From the NCBI RefSeq assembly GCF_902686445.1, contig NC_062216.1:12917084-12981083 (forward strand): 64,000 nucleotides of DNA, given 5' to 3'. The DNA is from Sciurus carolinensis (lineage: Eukaryota > Chordata > Mammalia > Rodentia > Sciuridae). The notes beneath the pieces were generated by a model. The model worked only from the letters and a program-made list of their open reading frames with translations. It did no database searches and was not told where the DNA came from. The translations under genes were made by a program, and so were the position numbers. Numbering within the stretch: the stretch's first letter is position 1; each line of letters begins with the position of its first letter. Shown one piece after another: positions 46,880 through 59,141 of this stretch.

Positions 46880-47480
46880 CTCAGTGGGAAGGATTATTTG
46901 TTGGCAGTAGCAAGTAGCACCTCACTGTGTTGAGGCTCTGCTAGCAGGCTGGGCCTGCCTAATATTGTAGCAGACTCCAACTGCCCATCAGTGACTTTTT
47001 TCCAGGTTTTTGGCTCATGAATTTGAAGAATGAAAGCCACAGATACCAGAATAATATTGAAAAAGTAGGATTTATTCACGAGAGAAGAAAAGAAACAGAG
47101 CTCTTATTGGTGGGAGAGAACCTGGTAGCAGGTTGTCGCTTTAAGTGTACTAGTCTAGGGTCTTATATAGCTACTGGGTAGAGGTATTGATCTCTAACTA
47201 CGTTCATCAGGTATTGGGAAAGCACCAAGGCAATTGGACAATATCAGTGCTAATCAGATACTGGAAAAGTGCCAAGGTCATTGGTTTGGCCCATGACCTT
47301 CTAATTGGTGGTACCCTTTTAGCCCTTGAGTTAGTAGGCGTCGCTCAGGTCCATCCCACCTTCCTTTTCCGTACTGTGGAACCAAAGAGTCAGATGGAAT
47401 GTTTGGAGTGTTTCTATAGGTTAATCTCATAGAGCGACCTTTATATTTAGAGAAACCTTTATGGGGTTCTTTGCCCTGAC
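46880..47480 (-). mobile_element. Old LTR, minus strand, unsplit copy of the family at 41335
   Basis: Read on the minus strand it carries AAAGAACCCC, CCTATAGAAACACTCCAAAC and CCAAACCAATGACCTTGG. The core promoter follows as AGCTATATAAGACCCTAGAC (TATA at 47161-47170) and then AATAAATCC (47071-47076 reversed). The arrangement matches the split plus-strand copy segment by segment. The left edge may extend to about 46780. Confidence 0.75.
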
Positions 47481-47539
47481 TCCCTGCCTATTTTACTCTG
47501 CATCTTATCTATTCATTAGAACTTTCAGACTTTTTATTT

Positions 47540-47765
47540 TTTGGCCAATCTACTATACATAGAATAGTATCTCACTGTAGTGTAAATTTACATTTTTCAT
47601 TACTAACAGATTTGAGCATCTTTTTTTAGGATTTCTGGTCATTTTTATTTCTTTTCCTATTAAACATTGTTTTCCTATTTTTTTTTAACCCACTCTAGAT
47701 GGTTTTTTTATGTTCCTCTCTTTGAAGATGTTGCAGTGTGTTAAGGTCTTCAACGTCCGGTGTGA
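47540..47765 (-). mobile_element. Probable old L1 fragment, minus strand
   Basis: TATCTCACTGTAGTGTAAAT, TTTCATTACTAACAGATTTG and GAGCATC resemble the reversed L1 C-terminal text 'taatttgcatttccctgatgactaatgatgttgagcatc'. Confidence 0.55.
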
Positions 47766-48311
47766 AAAGTCAACAGCATTCTTTTCCCTACTTGTGATTT
47801 ATTTTCCCATCCCCACCCCACTTGTCTTTCGGATTTTTTCCCTTTATCTTTGCTTTTACAAGTCTGTGATACACTCTGCCCACACCTAAGGTTTTCCCCC
47901 ATGCTCATTCTGCTTGGGTTTCCAGAACTCGTTGGATATATAAGCCCATATTTCTCACAAATGTGGAAAATTTTAAGATCGTAGTTCTTCTTGGATTTCA
48001 TTTGACTCAGTTCCCATTTCTTTTCTTCTTCAGACCCCTGTTTTAGGTGTGTTCATTTGACATTGTCCCGGAGGACTCTGAGGCTCATCTTTTTTTCTTC
48101 AGTCTCTCTTCTTCTGTTTTTCAGACTAGATAGTTTTTACTCATCTGTCTTAAAGGACACTGGCCCTTCTGCCTTGGCAAATCTACTGTTAAATTCTTCT
48201 CAGTTCTGTTGTATGTTAAAGTCCTAAGATTTAAATGTTTTGTAGTTTCTATTTCTCTTCTGAGTTCTCTTATTTTCTTTCATTGAGATTTTAGTTATTT
48301 ATTTTAAAACA
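47766..48311. other. Unassigned T-rich sequence
   Basis: The stretch is T-rich and contains no recognised family or coding frame of note. Confidence 0.4.
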
Positions 48312-48645
48312 ATTTTCTTTTTTTATTTGTTCTAATTACTTGCACATGACAATAGAATACATTTATACCTTTTGATAGATCATATATAAATGGAGTGTGT
48401 TCTCTCATTTTTCTGATTATACATGTTGTAGGGTCACATCTGTCAAGCAGTCATACATGTACATGAGGTAATGTCTGTTTCACTCTACTGTCCTTCCTAC
48501 CTCCCTACCCCTTCCCCTCCCTTCACTCCCCTCTACCTGATATAAAGTAACTCTATTCTTCCCTAGCCCTCCCACCCTCTTATTGTGAATTAGCTCCCGA
48601 ATATCAGAGAAAACATTTGGCCTTTGGTTTTCATCAACACTTAAA
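48312..48645 (-). mobile_element. L1 3'UTR, minus strand
   Basis: TTACTTGCACATGACAATAG, CAAGCAGTCATACATGTACA, the C/T-rich block TTCCCCTCCCTTCACTCCCC and GAGAAAACATTTGGCCTTTG follow the reversed L1 3'UTR order also partly seen at 2880 and 9785. Confidence 0.72.
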
Positions 48646-49526
48646 AATGTCTTTCTTTAATTTTTTGAACACATATTAAATAGCTGCTTTAAAATCTTTT
48701 TCTGCTAAATCCAACATCTAGGCTATTATGGGGTCAGTCTACTTATAGCACTTTTCTTGTCAGATCAGATTTTCCTCCTTTTTAAAATTTATTTTTAAAC
48801 TATTTCTCACATATCTACTTTTTAAACAATTTGAATATCATTTATATGATATCATTTAGCATCTGGGTATTGCCGTTTTCCTCTGAAGCTTACTAATTCT
48901 TATTGTCTCATTACTTTGAAATCATGTAAGTTTGGTGTTCTACTTTATTAGGATAGGTCTAAACTTTGACTTTCCAGTGGATATATTAGCACTTGGTCTT
49001 GATTTTGCTAAGGTAGGTCTATACTTGCTTCACGCAAGGGTGGGGCCTTCTGAGTCCTGCATTTCCGGGTGTCTCTGCCGGAAGCCTGGTAGTGTTCATA
49101 AGCTCTCTCTGTGCTGTGGGAAGTGTTTGGTCTTTGTTTTGTTTAAAATCTCAGAGAAACCACTATCGGGTAACACTCTTGCAGTCTGATACAGTGAGTG
49201 CACAGCTCAGTGCTTAGTGCTTAGTCATGAACTTGGGGGACCCCAAACAGACTTTTCAGGTCCACTTTTGCAGCTCCCTCCTTTGGGCCTTGCGGCCACA
49301 TTAGCCTTCCTGAACCCTGACCTCTTCCTCATTCCCTAGATGAGGCTGCCATTCTCTGCTTGGAGTGCAGCTTATTGTAACTGGGTTGGGAAATTTCCCA
49401 AGACAGAGGGCCAGCATGGTTGTGACACTGTGTTCCTGTCTCTCAGGGGTCACAGACCTTCATGATCTGTTTTATGATGCTTAAAAAAAGGGGCCTTACA
49501 TATTTTTATTTTGTTTATTGTATCAA

Positions 49527-49528
<2 letters not shown>
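48646..49528. other. Unassigned sequence
   Basis: AT-rich, then GC-richer at 49020-49340. It may be old L1-derived on the minus strand, but no motif is decisive. An 85-codon frame (48932-49189) shows no domain. Confidence 0.35.

Positions 49529-49567
<39 letters not shown>
49529..49567. repeat. (TG)n microsatellite
   Basis: About 19 uninterrupted TG units are present. Confidence 0.98.
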
Positions 49568-50039
49568 TAGGAGTATTAGTCCAACACCAGGTACTATGTT
49601 TGGCAAGTGAAGTTTTCATTTTATATTATCATTTATTTTCAACCACAGTGAAACCTAATTCCCTACACCAGTACTTGTGTTTGTTATCTAATGATAGACT
49701 CAAAATTTCAAGATAGCCATACTAAGATGTTAAAAACACTAACCCTGTTAAATGAAGTTGAAGAGTTCCTAAAATTCTTTTGACCATAGGGTAAATCTCA
49801 TAACAGTTGTATCATCAGAATATTGTATTAACACATCTTATTTTTTGATCATGTTATCAATTTGATATAGGTATTTTATATTTGTTTTAATTATAGCCAA
49901 GTTTAAGATTTGCTTATTTTTTCTTTTTGATTTAATTTTTATTTTTCTAGTAGGCAAGATGCAGGTCTCATGACAAGGACTGTTAAGATTTCTTACTCTT
50001 GTCTCTATCTCGCTTGAGCATGATCACAGCAATTTTAGA
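49568..50039. other. Unassigned AT-rich sequence
   Basis: Nothing recognisable is seen. Confidence 0.4.
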
Positions 50040-51080
50040 TAACAGTTTTTAATTTTTGTCTTTGATAACTAAAAATGAAATTTTATTTTATTTTGAATGC
50101 ATTTTTATGAACACTAATGAGACTGATTTCCTCATCTCTAAGTTGTTGGTTCTTGTTCTTTGCCCATTTTTTTCTAAGTTGTTCACTGATTTTTTTTTTT
50201 TATGAGCTTACCAACAAATGTTGTTTTGAACATGGTTGGCTAATCAAGATGATATTGAGCAACCCTTCAAAGACAGAGGACCCGTAAATGAGTGGAAGCA
50301 GTTGAATATTAAAGAGGGAGAGAAAAGGGAGCCCTGAATTAAGCCAGTGGGAAAGAAGTTTTATATAAAGTAACACCCATTCCTAGATTTCTTGTAAGGT
50401 GCCTCAGTAAAAAACGTAAATACATAGATGTACAATAATTGATATTGACTTTTTAAAAATATTTCTTTTTTGTATTTTTTTGTTCCCTATTTTTGTATTA
50501 ACTTTTATGATTTATATGACACATACTACCATTTTGTTTGTTAGAGTTCTCACATTATTTTCTCCCAGGTTATTATTCTTGATTTACTGTGTTTTCACTA
50601 TGTGGAGAATTTTAAGGTTTGTGCAGTCAAGCATGGTAACAATTTATTTTGGAAGTTTTGGGTACTGACCTGCTTCACCCTCTGTCTTCCACCTCACTTG
50701 ATATTTATAAAATCAGTCTTCTGTATTTTGTTATTATAGTTTTTAGATTTTTATTTTTTATATGTTTAATTTTTATACACACTGTATGGTAGGGAATTTC
50801 ACTTTTACTATGATAGTTGGACAAACAATTGTCTAGTAAAGTTTTTCCATTGCTTTAAAATACCACCTTATCATATTTTAGATTGGTATACATATAGCTA
50901 ATATAGATACATAGTTCTACAAATGGATTTTTTGTCTGTATCACTGATTTGTTGTGGATACCAGGATACTACTTTAACTAATGGAGTTTTGCATTATGTT
51001 TTGACATTTTGCAGGTTAGGTCACCTCCTATTATTCTTCCTTTAATATTTCTGTTAGCTGTTCTTGCAGTCACTCCTCTG
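50040..51080 (-). mobile_element. Old L1 ORF2 C-terminal region, minus strand, with a gap
   Basis: TAATGAGACTGATTTCCTCA near 50113 and TACCAGGATACTACTTTAAC plus GGTTAGGTCACCTCCTATTA near 50960-51035 fit reversed L1 ORF2. The segment 50200-50400 does not fit and may be foreign or deleted and filled. Confidence 0.5.
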
Positions 51081-51667
51081 GATGAGTTTTATAATCTGTT
51101 TATCCATCCCAGCAGGCCTTTCTAGACCTGAATTCACAGGTTCATTTGGAGGAACAGCTAAACTGAGCTTTCAAGGAGGGAGAGAAGAGCAGAGTGCAAT
51201 GCACCCTGGGAGCTGGGCCTGCAGGTTTGGAGAGACCTACACGTAAAACCTCTGTGTAGAAGAGTTTCGAAGGACTCCAAAGGAAGAGGCCTCTCAGGGC
51301 ACACACTGAAGTTAGTTTCCCCTCTCCACAGGTTCACCTGAGATGAGGTTTGAAGGTTCTCAGGGCAGCAGTCCTGCTAACTCTACCCCTTGGAATGGCG
51401 TCCAGAAAGCTGGCTCACAGTCACATCCTTCCTCGTGTCCAAGTTACCTCTGTTGAAACTCAACTCATATGCTCAAATTCCTCAATTATTCCGTGGGAAC
51501 AAGCTCACAAGAAAACAGAAACAGATAATAGGAGAAAGGGGGCCAAGATGGAGAAATGTGGGAGGAGTTAACACAGAGAAAAATGACATAAAAACATGGA
51601 CATAATCAATTCCATGAGAAGGACTTGGGCTAAAGAGACTCTGCAAAGGAGTTAGGGTTTGTTCAAT
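51081..51667. other. Unassigned sequence
   Basis: Frames of about 70 codons at 51350-51605 have no recognised domain. Confidence 0.4.
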
Positions 51668-51684
51668 AGAAGACAAGAGGCCAG

Positions 51685-51780
51685 GGGGCTGGGGAGATAG
51701 CTCAGTCGGTAGAGTGCTTGCCTTGCAAGCACAAGGCCCTGGGTTCAATCCCCAGCACACCCCCCCCCCCAAAAAAAAAA
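51685..51780 (+). mobile_element. Young ID SINE, plus strand, with 17-bp target duplication
   Basis: The body starts GGGGCTGGGGAGATAGCTCA. It contains the A box (TAGCTCAGTCGG) and the B box (GGGTTCAATCC), ends CCCCAGCAC and is followed by C and A runs. AGAAGACAAGAGGCCAG occurs exactly at 51668-51684 and 51781-51797. A tRNA-Ala-like body with an undiverged internal polymerase III promoter and a perfect duplication indicates a recent insertion. Confidence 0.97.
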
Positions 51781-51797
51781 AGAAGACAAGAGGCCAG

Positions 51798-53340
51798 ATC
51801 ACTGTATTTAGTCTTTCTTCGTGGGCCTATGAAAAGCAGGCATGAGGTGCCAGCCCGAGGTACCATGGCTGTCTTCCTGCTCAGTTCCATCCTGGGAACT
51901 GCGTGAGCGTTATTCCGTAGCTGCAGGAGTCTAAGCAGCACTCTGGGGAAACGCAACATTGCAGTCTTGAGCTGTGCATCTGTGTCACTTTTTCTTCTAT
52001 TTTCTTTCCTGTGGTGTTTACTTTTCTTTCTTGCTTTTCACAAAAATAGAAAGAAATGATCGAATTGAATTTCCTTCAGCAGCATGCGGAGCTGCAGTAT
52101 TGTTACAGAACCTCATTTCTGTTGGGGATAATGGCAGGGAGCTATTTATAGACTGACTCTGAAATTTCCTTAGTAACAAGGGTTGGAAAGAGCTCTGTCC
52201 CTGCTGCAGGAAATCTCTGCAGCCAGCCTGTGGCCTTGCCCCTGATCCCTCTTAACTGTGGAATTCTCAAGTGATTGTAGGTTTAGTATTATTTTCTTCC
52301 ACTTCAAACATATGTCATGGCCGGAGAACTTTCATGAATATTTCCCAACCCAATTGTGTACTATATAATGTGTTCTATTGAAGGAGAGATATTTCATTTT
52401 GATTGCGAGGCTTTGTACTGCTATAACTAGCATCTAAGCTTAAGTTTCTCAGGCTTTGAGATTTGTATTTCTATTGTATTTCACATTCCTGGGCATTGGC
52501 CAGAATCCTAAGCTTTTCCTTTAAGCATTTTTGCCTCCCCTTTATGTTTGCTCTCTTTTTCCTTCCCTCCAGCTTGACCATCTGTCTCCCTCCTTTTGCT
52601 TCCGTAGAACCATAGACTAAGTACCTAGGGGTGAAACAGCACATGTCATCAAAGGATTCGATTTTCAGAAGTCATCTCTGATCTGTGTAAGTACAGAGTG
52701 ACTTCTGCAAAGTGTTCTACATCTTGTGACCATCTGGGCCTGTGACTTCACCTAGTTAGAGCTCCGATAACAAGGCCAAGGTCATGGTTTCAGACCCCAT
52801 ATGGTCCAGTTTACTCTGCACAAGGAAGAGCTTTATCATGTTGCCATGGTCTGTACCCGCTAATGCTGGTGGGCCTGTCTTGAAAAGGAGCTTACACAGG
52901 AAGACCTGGAGAGAGCTGGACTGGAGCCAGCCCCTCAACATCATTACAGAAAACTTCAAAGCATATGTTCTGTGTGGCCAGTCAGCAGGACTCTTATCTC
53001 CTTGCATGCTTTATATTAAGCTTTAGAATAGATAAGCAACCATCTGTCCCACACTGGTAAGGTGATACCATAGAAAATAAGCCAAAGATGTCTAGTGGGT
53101 TATGCCATCGTGTCTTTTCTTCATTTTTTCCTTGTCACACTCTATAAAGTGGATCTCTGTGAAGTTACAAATTTTACCCATGGACGTGAAGGGATGGGCA
53201 CAATTAAACCTGGCAAGACAAGCTGCCATGTGTAATCCGGAAGAGTTGTCATTGGATAAAAACAATGTCTGAGAATGTTGAGGAGCAGAAGCTGAGCATC
53301 TTCTCCATTTGTTTTTGTAAACTAGTAAAGTGTTTATTCC
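51798..53340. other. Unassigned sequence
   Basis: No gene or repeat family is recognised. Mirrored frames of about 80 codons at 52756-53026 on both strands show no domain. Confidence 0.4.
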
Positions 53341-53344
53341 CAGG

Positions 53345-53578
53345 ATGATTTAAAATTTATAAACCCTTTCTATATCCTCCAATTCACTTGGTTCATTGAA
53401 TGTGAGATTTGCTCAACAGGCAATATCACAGCTTTTCTATTAGAATGTTACGTGTAGAGGTTGCATGACTTGTCCATGGTTGCATGACTTGTCCATGGTT
53501 GCACAAGTAATAAAGCCTTGAACCATGACCCAGTGGGTTTTCCACGGTGTCACACTGCATTGAGATTTCAAAATTTAT
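53345..53578 (-). mobile_element. Probable MIR, minus strand, with an internal 20-bp duplication
   Basis: TGCATGACTTGTCCATGGTT is present twice in tandem at 53462-53501, followed by GCACAAGTAATAAAGCC and TTGAACCATGACCCAG. These correspond to the reversed MIR segments 'taacttgcccaaggtcacacagctagtaag' and 'attcgaacccag'. Confidence 0.55.
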
Positions 53579-54419
53579 ACCTACAGAAATATTTCAATGA
53601 ATTTGTATTGTTGACACCATTTCTACTTTTTCATTTTGTGCTTTTGATTTGCTCATGAATGCAAAATTTCATATGACTTCTATGGTTGCAATTACAAATC
53701 AGATTATGAAACTTGGATATGGCCTTAGGAGGAGATTGAAGAGCTGCTTCAAGGACATTTTCAGGAGGATTATCTGAGTAGCAGGTGACCAAAAAAAAAA
53801 AAAAAAAAAAATTCTGAAATGAGAGAAACCTGCTTTCAAATCCTGTCTTGGCCTTAGTTGATTTCTCAAGCTCTTGTACCCTATGTAATTAGGAAATAAC
53901 CTTGGCAGCAGTCTTTCTGAAATGAATATGCCAAATTGTGTACTAGTCCTGTTCAGAACTGAAATCCAACAGTGAAAAATGATGAAAGGGATTTCAGCTA
54001 ATCATAGGAGTGGGAAGAAGCAAGATGTTCTTAGTCTTTTCTCCCCCATGACCATTGTACTTCAATTGCATGACATTTCTGTTCCAATTAAAGGCATGTC
54101 TTATATCCAAAGGGTCTCATTTACATTTTGCTGCTCTGCAAGACTTAGCATCATATGTTTTTTTATAAAATTACATAATGCATTATGTCTTGATGCAATT
54201 TAATACCTCCTGCTGACTATTCAAAATTACTAAGCAGAAGGTCAGACTAAATCAGTGAACAGCTATTAAAATGCATAGACAGCAACACAAACAGTAGATA
54301 ATTAGTACTTAAAGTGAGCCAAAGCCTCAAGAAATGTGAAGAAAAAAAAGTAACCAAGGTGTTTTCTTAATTCTGTAGCTGCATCTTCTGTTCATACTAT
54401 GTCTTTTTGGAATTGGTTT
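53579..54419. other. Unassigned sequence with an A run at 53790-53810
   Basis: The (A)20 run may be the tail of a lost or very diverged retroposon. No body is recognised beside it. Confidence 0.4.
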
Positions 54420-55306
54420 GTTTTTCTTCTTGTGAAATATATTATACATACAGAAGAGTGTGTGAAACATATGTACAATTTAAAAAACCATTACAAAGCA
54501 AACATCCATAAATCATTCTGACCAAGTAGAAACTTGCATTATCAGTCCCCACATCCAGGGCAGAATCCCCCCAACAGACACAACATCAACCAAAGAAATA
54601 TGTCTGTCACCTCTGTTTATCTCCATTACTTATCTTCCCGATAGTGTGCCCCCTAATGATTTTAGGTGGATGGTGTTGGTTTTTGAAATTTACACAAGTG
54701 AATTGCACAGACTTTTAATTTTGTGATTGCTTCTTTCACTCTATAGTGTGTTTGTAGCATCCATGTTGCTAGGTGTATGTATAGTTTATGTATTTTTATG
54801 GATGTGCAGTTTAATATATACATACTTAACAATATCTGTATTGATTCTGTCCTGATGATGCCCTTTGGGTCATTTCCACTGGGGGACTATTTTGAATGAT
54901 GCTGCTATTTCCTGGCTGCGTACTAGCATTTCAACAGAGTGCATATTTAGGGGAGAATGATCCATCCACAGACCTGTATGCTTTCAACTTCATTGGGTAG
55001 TACTAAAACATTTTCAAAGTATTTGCACAAATTTTTACTCTGGGAGAGTGCCACTTTCTCCAATTTCTCATCAACACTTACAACTGTCAGAAATAATGTA
55101 ATTTTTGCCAACCCAAGAACAACATGATGGTTTTTCATTGTGGCCTCAGTTTGAATTTCATTGCTTACCTAATGAGTTGATTATATCTTTTTTTTTTTTT
55201 TTTTTTTAAAGAAGTCCTATGGAATTCCAATTTGGGAAGAGCTTATTCAATTTATTTGCCATTTTGCCATTTTCTTTATAATTGGGCTGTTTTTCTTTTT
55301 GGGGAC
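54420..55306 (-). mobile_element. Old L1 3' region, minus strand
   Basis: TACACAAGTGAATTGCACAG, CTTTCACTCTATAGTGTGTT, GTAGCATCCATGTTGCTAGG and GGGTCATTTCCACTGGGGGA fit a reversed old L1 3'UTR/ORF2 end. ACTTTCTCCAATTTCTCATC and GCCTCAGTTTGAATTTCATT fit the ORF2 C-terminus. A (T)n run lies at 55190-55207. Confidence 0.65.
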
Positions 55307-55723
55307 TGTTTTAGTCAGCATTTTTGCCACTATGACTGAAAGACCCAACCAGAACAATTGTAGAGGAGGAAAAGTTTATTTGAGGGCTCATGGTTTCAGA
55401 GGTCTTAGGCCATGGAAGGTCAGCTCCATTCCTTGGGGCTCAACTTGAGGAAGAACATCATGGCAGAAGAGTGTAGTGGAGGGAAGCAGAGAGATAGCTC
55501 CACTTGCCAGATATAAATATATTCTCCAAAGTCACACCCCCAAAGACCCACCTCCTCTAGCCACACCCTACCAGCCTTCAGTTATCACTCAGTTAATCCT
55601 CATCAGGGGATTAATTCACTCATTGGATTAAGACTTTTACAATCTGATCATTTCTTCTCTGAACCCTCTTGCATTGTCTTCCATGTGAACTTTTGGGGGA
55701 CACCTCACATCCAAACCATAACA
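55307..55723 (-). mobile_element. MaLR-like LTR, minus strand, near-perfect 5-bp duplication
   Basis: The plus strand starts TGTTTTAGTCAGC and ends CATCCAAACCATAACA. The reversed polyadenylation region is AAAAGTTTATTTGAGG. Flanks GGGAC and GGGGC match at four of five bases. It closely resembles the copy at 58735. Confidence 0.85.
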
Positions 55724-57052
55724 GGGGCTATGTGTATTATCCAGAGCAATGACCTGAAGATGGGGGAATTAGCCATGGGGATACCCAAAGGAAGAGCATG
55801 CCAGGGAGTGGAAAATGTGAAGATCCTAAGCCAGAAGCCTGCCTGCAGCAAAGTGGTGAGTGAGCAGTGAGTAGCAGGTAGAGTTGGGAGGATGAGGAGA
55901 AGGCTTTGATGGACTCACAGAAATCTTTGGGATTTTGAATCTCATGAAAAGTGACCAAAATTTCCATCAGAAGAGTGACAAGACCCGATTCTTCTTTTCT
56001 CTCTTTAAATTAATAGACTTTAATTATTTGTAATTTTTTATCAGTGTTAGGTTTACAGGAAATGGAGTGGAATCTAATGTCCTATTCGGAGAGTCTGTGC
56101 TTCCCGTCCCTGCAGCTATGGGACCTACAAGTTGCAGATCTTGGCATCCAAAGTGGGCACGCTCTTGTGGGTGGACGCGAGGTCTCATGCTGCCAGGGCA
56201 CAGGCAGACCAGCATGTGAGAAGAGCAATCGATTGGCTGGAGAGATTGACCCTGAAGTAGGGTCAGATTTTCTTTAACACAGGGAGTCAGGAGGAGGGTT
56301 TGTGGTTCGTGATGGTCCACTCAAAGGCCTCTTGGGGCGTCTTTGTCCAATTGTCACTGTGAGCTCACAAGTGCAGCAACTCCAGAGGATGCTGTCGTAA
56401 GCATGGACTCAGATCCTTTAACAATGAAGGTTTGGTTTATACCAGCAGGAAAGGTTCCAAGACAGCACAGGCATTAGCTGAGGGGAAGAAATTTAGAGTG
56501 ATGGAGGAGGAGGGAGATGATGAGTACCAACTGTGGCTCAGACCAGCTGTGACAACAGGAGCTGTGGTCTGTCTCACTGAGGTGGCCCAAAGGAAGAGAA
56601 GTCAATGGCAGCCTGGGATGTGGGTGGAGGTGTGCATGTGTGCAGAGCGAGGAGGTTGGACCATGCTGGTCATGGAGATTCGGTGCTGAGTCTCTTTTCA
56701 GGCAAGTCTCCACTTCAGTCACAGCACGGTGCTCACACCGTTAGCCTGTAGTAGTGTCCATGAACCTGGCTGTGGTCTTCTGAGAACTGAGGCTCTTCTT
56801 ATTCAACTGTCCTTTCTTCTTTCTCTACTTTCACAAATGTTAGAGCTACTTAGTGGTTGAAAGACTCCCCAGCCTTCTCTAGCTGTCTCCCCTTGCCATA
56901 CACAAGCATTTTCCCCAAGAAATCTCTTGTGCATCAACTCCCAACGTGGCGTCTGTTTCTGGGAAGACCTGAGCTGAAGTGAGGTATGTTTAGTGTCGTT
57001 ATTGACATGTTCTAGTTGAAATTTACCATCTTGATTTAAAAAACATTTTTTT
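55724..57052. other. Unassigned sequence
   Basis: No gene is recognised. The mirrored frames at 56024-56320 and 56432-56722 have no recognised domain. The segment 55724-56000 has a degraded-transposon feel, but I cannot name it. Confidence 0.4.
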
Positions 57053-57071
57053 AAAAAAAAGTCTATTCCCT

Positions 57072-57155
57072 GAGCTGGGACATAGCTCAGTTGGTAGAGT
57101 GCTTGCCTTGCAAGCACAAGGCCCTGGGTTCAATCCCCAGTACCATAAAAAAAAA
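57072..57155 (+). mobile_element. Young ID SINE, plus strand
   Basis: GAGCTGGGACATAGCTCAGT to GGGTTCAATCCCCAGTACC is followed by an A tail. AAAAAAAGTCTATTCCC occurs before (ending 57070) and after (ending 57167) as the target duplication. Confidence 0.96.
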
Positions 57156-57209
57156 AAGTCTATTCCCCCATCTACTGTTTGTTACTTCACCTCTTTCTTT
57201 TGGATTGAG

Positions 57210-57210
<1 letters not shown>

Positions 57211-57237
<27 letters not shown>
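57211..57237. repeat. (T)n run
   Basis: Twenty-six consecutive T bases are present. Confidence 0.95.
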
Positions 57238-57241
<4 letters not shown>

Positions 57242-57589
57242 TTCTTTTATAATCTGTACTATGTTGTTCAAATTTTTGAGCATTTAACTCAGTTTCATTT
57301 TAAAGTTAGGGTTTAGCTTTCAAGTACCAGTGTTTCACTTCACAAGTGGCATAAACAATGTAAAACAGAATACATCCAATTCTTCCCTCCTGGCCTTTGA
57401 GCTATTTTCAGATATTTTACTTCTGCATGTGCTGCTGTCAACCATGAAACATATTGCCAATATTTTTATTTTAAACAGTCAAATCTCTTTTACAGAGATT
57501 AAAAATGATCAAAAGTCTTTCAGATTTATCCAAATGTTTACTTTTTGAAGTGCTCTTCGTGACTTTGTGTAGACCAAATATCCAACTGT

Positions 57590-58734
57590 TAACATTTTCC
57601 ATCTGCCTTAAGGATTTTCTTTAATATTTCTTGCACTGATTTTGCTGAGGATTTTTTTTTTTCAGGTTTTATTTGTCTGAAATAGTGTTTCTTATTTTTG
57701 TAGTAGAAGATACATTACATGAAATTTACCATTTCCCCCCCTCATTTTAAGTGATTTATGTAAACATTAACCTTTTGCAGCGTATTTTGGTTATTTCTTG
57801 TTCTGGGATAATACAAAGGAAATTTGCATATAGGTTTTCTTGAAAATACAAATTTGCCTGGATCGCAAGGTAAGTGCACTAAGTGCTGTTTGTGTAGCGG
57901 CTATCACATTTACATTCGCATAAGTGTGTGAGGATATGTTTATGCATTCTTTGCATTATCTTTGTGTGGTCTTGATTTGCATTTCCCTAATGATTGGAAA
58001 CGAACATCTTTCATGTTATTTTCCATCTACAGTTCTCTCAGTGAAATGTCTAATTCGACTTCCTATTTTCTAACTGAGCTATTTTTTTCTTTCTGTTCAG
58101 TTTTGAAAATTTCAAAATTACATTATAGATATGGGTCTTTCATGGATCAAGCTTCTGGTATCATGTCTAAGTATTTGTTTTTTAACCAATCCTTAGTTCC
58201 CAAGGATTTTTTGTTATGTGTTCTTCTAAAATTTTTATAGTTTGGAGCTTTATTTTTCAATCTGGGATTTATTTTGAGCTAATATTTAGGTGAGGTTTGA
58301 AGTTCAGATTGCTATGTTGGATATTCAACTGCTCTAGCACCATCTGTTGACAATACAATCCTTCTTTGTTGAATTGTTTTTTGCTCATTTGTCAAAAATC
58401 ACTGGGTTATGTTTGGATGGTCTATGTCTGACTTCTCTGTTGTGTTTCCTTTTCTTTGTGTCTATAGCTTCATAAATACCACAAATCTTGATAACTGTGG
58501 CTATATAGTGCCTTAAAATGGAATAGAATGATTTTTTGCACTTTGTTCTCTTCTTCCAAAATTGGCCGTTCTGATTCCTTTTCCTTTCTAGGTAAACTTG
58601 GAATATCTAGTCTATGTCCTCAGGCAAACCTTACTGAGATTTGGGTGGTACAATTGCTAGGTTACCTTGCTTCCCTTTAGTTCCATCAGTGTAAACTCTC
58701 TACAGATGTATTTTCTCCTAGTTATGGGTTTTAC
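57590..58734 (-). mobile_element. Old L1: 3'UTR and ORF2 C-terminus, minus strand
   Basis: TTGATTTGCATTTCCCTAAT at 57971, AGCACCATCTGTTGACAATA near 58336, TCATTTGTCAAAAATCACTG near 58387 and CTTGATAACTGTGGCTATAT near 58488 are reversed L1 ORF2 C-terminal landmarks in the right order. No useful frame remains. A MaLR LTR follows directly. Confidence 0.75.
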
Positions 58735-59141
58735 CTTATTTCAGTCAGTTTTTTCACTGCTAAGAACCAACCAGCACAAATGAGGAAGAGTTTATTTGAG
58801 GGCTCATGGTTTAATCCACAGAAGTTCAGCTCCATTCCTTGGGGCTTGAGGTGAGGCAGGACATCATGGCGGAAGAGTGTGGCAGAGGGGAGACAGCCTA
58901 CGTCTTGATCAGGAAGCAGAGAGAGAGAGACTCCACTCTCCAGGTACAAAATATATACCCCATAGCCACGCCCCCAATGAGCCACTTCCTCCAACCACAT
59001 CCCACCTGCCTCCAGTTACCACTCAGTTAATCCTATCAGGGATTAATTCACTGATTTGGTTAAAACTCTTGCAAACATTTCTCCTCTGAATCTTCTTGCA
59101 TTGTCTCACTTTTGGGGGACACCTTGTGTCCAACCATAACA
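58735..59141 (-). mobile_element. MaLR-like LTR, minus strand
   Basis: The plus strand carries AGAGTTTATTTGAGGGCTCA, TCCATTCCTTGGGGCTTGAG, CATCATGGCGGAAGAGTGTG, CCACTCAGTTAATCC and the terminal CCAACCATAACA. Antisense and sense frames of 60-90 codons inside are not genes. Confidence 0.85.

Noticed and set aside
51685..51760. tRNA-like sequence with polymerase III A and B boxes
   Set aside because: It is an ID SINE with an A tail and target duplication. The tRNA-Ala-like body lacks a tRNA gene context. The same applies at 57072, 60066 and 60321.
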